In this document: positions 5,680-7,961 of the stretch, piece after piece
Position numbering within the stretch: the first letter of the stretch is position 1
Layout: the number at the start of each line of letters is the position of its first letter
NCBI GenBank assembly: GCA_023139715.1
Contig: JAGLNB010000175.1
Coordinates: 1-7,961 of the forward strand
From: Planctomycetota bacterium
GTDB taxonomy: Bacteria; Planctomycetota; Phycisphaerae; Sedimentisphaerales; Anaerobacaceae
Reading direction: 5' to 3'
DNA: 7,961 nt
Notes under the pieces: model-generated
Databases searched by the model: none
Seen by the model: only the letters and a program-made list of their open reading frames with translations
Told to the model about the DNA's origin: nothing
Program-made: the position numbers and the translations under genes

Positions 5680-6057
5680 ATGGCCAAAGGTAAACGCAAA
5701 ATTAGAAAAGATGTTGTCAGGGCAATTGTACATGTCAGGGCAACATTCAATAATACGCTTATTACGATTACTGATGCAGACGGAGAGACGATTAGTTGTT
5801 GCTCCGCCGGCTGTGTTGGATTCAAGGGCTCTCGTAAGAGTACGCCTTTTGCAGCTCAGCAGGCAGCTCAGCGATGTGCGACTGCAGCAATGAGGAACGG
5901 CGTTCGTGAAGTTGAAATTAGAGTTAAGGGACCCGGCTCAGGACGTGAATCAGCTATTTCAGCTATTCAGCAGGTAGGGCTGCGTATTACCTCAATAGAA
6001 GATGTTACTCCGCTTCCACATAATGGATGTCGGCCGTCGAAGCGAAGACGTGTATAA
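5680..6057 (+). CDS. rpsK: 30S ribosomal protein S11
   Basis: S11 lines the 30S platform near the E-site mRNA path and helps 16S rRNA folding. The 125-residue protein contains HVRATFNNTLITITDADGE (18-36), the GFKGSRKSTPFAAQQAAQ core (47-64), VREVEIRVKGPGSGRESAI (75-93) and the near-invariant C-terminal PLPHNGCRPSKRRRV (111-125). AGGAG at 5671-5675 precedes the ATG by 4 nt. The 109-bp spacer after rpsM (5571-5679) shows no gene or convincing signal. The usual Trp/Ser-rich SW.SAG segment reads SCCSAGC (39-45), giving three cysteines in a short run; these are not arranged as a recognised metal site. Codons 13-22 contain a 10-bp direct repeat GTCAGGGCAA (5716 and 5734) that encodes the repeated VRA, probably coincidental. 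Confidence 0.97.
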   Translation: MAKGKRKIRKDVVRAIVHVRATFNNTLITITDADGETISCCSAGCVGFKGSRKSTPFAAQQAAQRCATAAMRNGVREVEIRVKGPGSGRESAISAIQQVGLRITSIEDVTPLPHNGCRPSKRRRV

Positions 6058-6077
6058 TTTTTGGAGATAAATAAAGG

Positions 6078-6710
6078 ATGGGACGTTATCTAGGTTCATC
6101 TTGTAAGTATTGCAGACGTGAGGGAGTAAAGCTGATGCTCAAGGGCATCAGATGCGAAACTGCCAAGTGTCCAATCGAAAAAAAGCAGCGTAATTTGGCT
6201 CCCGGTATGCATAGCTGGCGGAGAGGCAGAGCCAGCGAATATGGCGTGCGTCTGCGAGAAAAACAGAAAGTCAAAAGGTACTACGGACTTTATGACGGTC
6301 AGTTTATGAGATACTTCCATGAAGCTGAACGTATCAAAGGCAATACCGGACAGACTCTGTTGCAATTGCTCGAAAGACGTTTGGATAATGTGGTGTATAA
6401 ATTGAATTTTGCGGCATCACGAAAATCTGCACGACAGCTGATTTTACATGGTCATATTTATGTCAATGGTCGCAAAGTTAATATAAGCGACCGGACTGTA
6501 AAAATCGGAGACCGTATAACGCTGAAAAAATCAGATAAAAGTACAAAAAGAGTAAAAGACCAATTGGAAAGCAATCCGAATTTTGTAGTACAGACCTGGT
6601 TGCAGTTGGATCGTGAAAAACCGGAAGCTACGATTGTTGCTATGCCTACTCGGGATGATATCCAAATCCCTGTGGATGAGCAGCTGGTCGTGGAATTCTG
6701 TTCAAGATAA
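6078..6710 (+). CDS. rpsD: 30S ribosomal protein S4, zinc-binding form
   Basis: S4 is a primary 16S rRNA-binding protein that nucleates 30S assembly, contacts S5 and influences accuracy; in several bacteria it also represses its own operon. The 210-residue product carries Cys9, Cys12, Cys26 and Cys31, the same arrangement as the zinc-bound S4 of Thermus, so this is a C+ form. The globular part has RASEYGVRLREKQKVKRYYG (51-70), and the S4 RNA-binding domain lies at about 99-160 (ERRLDNVVYKLNFAASRKSARQL, then HGHIYVNGRKVNI). The start has GGAG at 6063-6066, 11 nt upstream, rather distant. It begins 20 bp after rpsK. Codons 19-25 form a strong hairpin (listed separately). Confidence 0.97.
   Translation: MGRYLGSSCKYCRREGVKLMLKGIRCETAKCPIEKKQRNLAPGMHSWRRGRASEYGVRLREKQKVKRYYGLYDGQFMRYFHEAERIKGNTGQTLLQLLERRLDNVVYKLNFAASRKSARQLILHGHIYVNGRKVNISDRTVKIGDRITLKKSDKSTKRVKDQLESNPNFVVQTWLQLDREKPEATIVAMPTRDDIQIPVDEQLVVEFCSR
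6132..6151 (+). promoter_or_regulatory. Hairpin inside rpsD codons 19-25
   Basis: CTGATGC (6132-6138) pairs perfectly with GCATCAG (6145-6151). An inner U-G pair (6139/6144) closes a CAAG tetraloop, giving an 8-bp stem. It starts 54 nt after the ATG, the same offset and codon phase as the rpsE hairpin, and shares the GATGC/GCATC stem. No U-tract follows. The structure is visible; any regulatory role is inferred. Confidence 0.4.
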
Positions 6711-6722
6711 TAATGACAGTTT

Positions 6723-6790
6723 TAAGTTTTCAGTATTTGGTTGCGGCTATAGCTTAAATGGGCGTGGCAAAACTTTGAGCTCAAAACTTA
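6723..6790 (+). promoter_or_regulatory. Repeat-rich rpoA leader with alternative pairings
   Basis: The 96-bp rpsD-rpoA spacer has TAAGTTTT (6723-6730), whose complement AAAACTT occurs twice downstream (6769-6775 and 6783-6789, the latter extending to an 8-bp match through 6790). CAAAACTT is directly repeated at 6768-6775 and 6782-6789, and TTTGAGCTCAAA (6774-6785) is a perfect 12-bp palindrome. The last pairing ends 6 nt before the rpoA AGGAG (6796-6800), so alternative folds could change access to the ribosome-binding site. This is suggestive only. Confidence 0.3.
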
Positions 6791-6806
6791 TGATTAGGAG
6801 ATTTGT

Positions 6807-7805
6807 ATGAGAGTTAAATGGCGTGGTTTGGAATTGCCTACACGTGTTGAGCAAGATGCGACGGTGTCAAGTGATACATACGGCCGATTTTTTGTCGAGC
6901 CGTTCGAACGTGGTTTTGGTACGACCATTGGAAACAGCTTAAGGCGAGTACTGCTCTCTTCGCTTGAAGGAAGTGCTGTAACATCAATCAAAATCGCCGG
7001 CGTTGGACATGAATTTGCCTCGATAAGCGGCGTGATGGAAGACGTTACGGATATTATTTTGAATGTTAAATCGCTCATTGTTCGGCTTGATGGCCAGGAA
7101 CCTAAAACGATGAAGGTTTCGGCTAACAAAGCCGGAGTTATAACGGCTGCGGATATAGTTGCCGACCCTTCTATAGAAATCGTGGACAAAAGCAAAGTCC
7201 TTGCTACGTTAACGGAAGATATAGATTTTGAAATGGAAATGGTGGTCGAAAACGGCCGTGGCTATATGCCGGCTTCAGAACGACTTGCCTTAACTGACAG
7301 GTTCGACCAGGAAGTTGGAAGAATATTGCTTGATGCGGTTTATTCGCCTGTTACAAGAGTGCGTTATACAACTGAAAATACGAGAGTCGGCCAGAAAACA
7401 AACTATGACAAACTGATTTTGGAAATCTGGACTGATGGAACTGTTACGCCGGAGATGGCTTTGGTGGAAGCAGCAAAAATATTGCGAAAGCACATTAACT
7501 CATTCATACAGTATTTTGAGCTTGGCGAAAAAACTATTACAGACGATGCGACCGAAGAGCTTGTCGAGCAAGAAGAGCAAGTCGATGATCAGTTGACCGT
7601 GCTGCTTAATACATCTTTGGCAGAGTTGGAGTTTTCAGTAAGAGCCAGTAATTGTATTGAGTCGGCAAAACTGGAAACAGTTGGCCAATTGGTGAGAATG
7701 ACAGAAGCTGAATTATTAAAGATTCGCAGCTTTGGCAAAACCTCTCTTAGAGAAATAAAACGTAAGCTCGCTGATATGGGCTTGTCGCTGGGAATGTCAG
7801 TATAA
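6807..7805 (+). CDS. rpoA: DNA-directed RNA polymerase subunit alpha
   Basis: Alpha dimerises to nucleate assembly of the beta and beta-prime subunits, and its C-terminal domain contacts UP-element DNA and activators. The 332-residue product has the N-terminal domain at about 1-238, including GRFFVEPFERGFGTTIGNSLRRVLLSSLEG (26-55) and TRVRYTTENTRVGQKTNYDKLILEIWTDGT (183-212). An acidic flexible linker runs about 245-262 (TEELVEQEEQVDD). The C-terminal domain, about 263-332, retains the DNA-contact residues corresponding to E. coli Arg265, Asn268, Gly296 and Lys298 as Arg279, Asn282, Gly310 and Lys311, and ends LADMGLSLGMSV. AGGAG at 6796-6800 lies 6 nt before the ATG. With a fully conserved C-terminal domain, UP-element-like AT-rich DNA should be usable as a promoter element in this organism. 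Confidence 0.97.
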   Translation: MRVKWRGLELPTRVEQDATVSSDTYGRFFVEPFERGFGTTIGNSLRRVLLSSLEGSAVTSIKIAGVGHEFASISGVMEDVTDIILNVKSLIVRLDGQEPKTMKVSANKAGVITAADIVADPSIEIVDKSKVLATLTEDIDFEMEMVVENGRGYMPASERLALTDRFDQEVGRILLDAVYSPVTRVRYTTENTRVGQKTNYDKLILEIWTDGTVTPEMALVEAAKILRKHINSFIQYFELGEKTITDDATEELVEQEEQVDDQLTVLLNTSLAELEFSVRASNCIESAKLETVGQLVRMTEAELLKIRSFGKTSLREIKRKLADMGLSLGMSV

Positions 7806-7814
7806 TTAAAACTA

Positions 7815-7835
7815 ATTAGTTCATAGCTAATGAAC
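7815..7835 (+). other. Mutually exclusive hairpins in the rpoA-rplQ spacer
   Basis: GTTCAT (7819-7824) pairs with ATGAAC (7830-7835) around a 5-nt loop. ATTAG (7815-7819) can instead pair with CTAAT (7827-7831). The two folds share bases and cannot coexist. They lie just before the rplQ AAGGA site (7841-7845). No U-tract follows, so this is not a terminator. Confidence 0.3.
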
Positions 7836-7855
7836 AGTAGAAGGAAGTTGGTAAT

Positions 7856-7961
7856 ATGCGTCATAGAGTAGCAGGCCGTAAGCTGAGTCGGACAAGTGAA
7901 CATCGTTTGGCTATGCGCCGAAACATGGTGGCTTCACTTTTTGAGCACGGAACGATTTCAA
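7856..7961 (+). CDS. rplQ: 50S ribosomal protein L17 (3' partial)
   Basis: L17 is a large-subunit protein near the peptide exit tunnel on the solvent side. The first 35 residues are visible, beginning MRHRVAGRKLSRTSEHRLAM and continuing RRNMVASLFEHGTIS. They match the near-universal L17 N-terminus (MRH.V.GRKL.RTS.HR.AM.RN...SL..H..I). AAGGA at 7841-7845 precedes the ATG. It follows rpoA by 50 bp, the standard end of the alpha operon. The remaining two-thirds or more of the gene lies beyond the window edge, so total length and operon end cannot be judged. Confidence 0.95.
   Translation, partial: MRHRVAGRKLSRTSEHRLAMRRNMVASLFEHGTIS

Noticed and set aside
5716..5743. 10-bp direct repeat GTCAGGGCAA in rpsK
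   Set aside because: Both copies encode VRA in frame, within a conserved S11 segment, so the repeat is explained by protein sequence plus codon choice.
345..7855. Intrinsic terminators at the spacer hairpins
   Set aside because: None of the spacer hairpins (366-380, 1431-1448, 7815-7835) is followed by a U-tract and the stems are short; gene order implies read-through.

Overview
The window is an uninterrupted stretch of the conserved bacterial ribosomal-protein supercluster: the distal spc operon followed by the alpha operon, all on the + strand. Gene order is rplR (5' end cut by the window edge), rpsE, rplO, secY, adk, map, infA, rpmJ, rpsM, rpsK, rpsD, rpoA, rplQ (3' end cut). Every gene is identified from conserved family motifs. 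The product set is ribosomal proteins L18, S5, L15, L36, S13, S11, S4 and L17, the SecY translocon channel, adenylate kinase, type I methionine aminopeptidase, initiation factor IF-1 and the RNA polymerase alpha subunit.

The organism is a bacterium of moderate GC (roughly mid-40s % by eye, not counted) with Shine-Dalgarno initiation (AGGAG-type sites) and occasional TTG starts. rpmD (L30) is missing from its usual place between rpsE and rplO. That absence, the secY-adk-map-infA-rpmJ order and the protein character make a Planctomycetota lineage (Phycisphaerae-like) my best guess, but this is an inference and not a database result.

Layout: 1-1422 holds the three ribosomal genes rplR-rpsE-rplO. 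1492-4368 holds secY-adk-map, so protein export, nucleotide balance and N-terminal Met removal are made alongside ribosomes. 4369-4706 is the longest non-coding gap (338 bp) and is filled by a degenerate array of AT-rich boxes. 4707-7961 holds infA-rpmJ-rpsM-rpsK-rpsD-rpoA-rplQ, which links initiation, small-subunit assembly and RNA polymerase.

The gene content is ordinary, and I see no new multi-gene system, mobile element, CRISPR array or RNA gene. The unusual signals are in how the genes are joined. First, an imperfect 53-bp tandem duplication of the adk ribosome-binding site and start creates an 18-codon ORF (MRIVLLGAVGAGIKGAGK) tied to secY upstream and adk downstream by successive ATGA overlaps. 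Second, a seven-copy array of CARTAAAAATAAAT boxes at about 39-60 bp spacing lies between map and infA. Third, strong GATGC/GCATC hairpins begin exactly at codon 19 in both rpsE and rpsD. Smaller hairpins lie in several spacers; none has a U-tract, so none looks like an intrinsic terminator.
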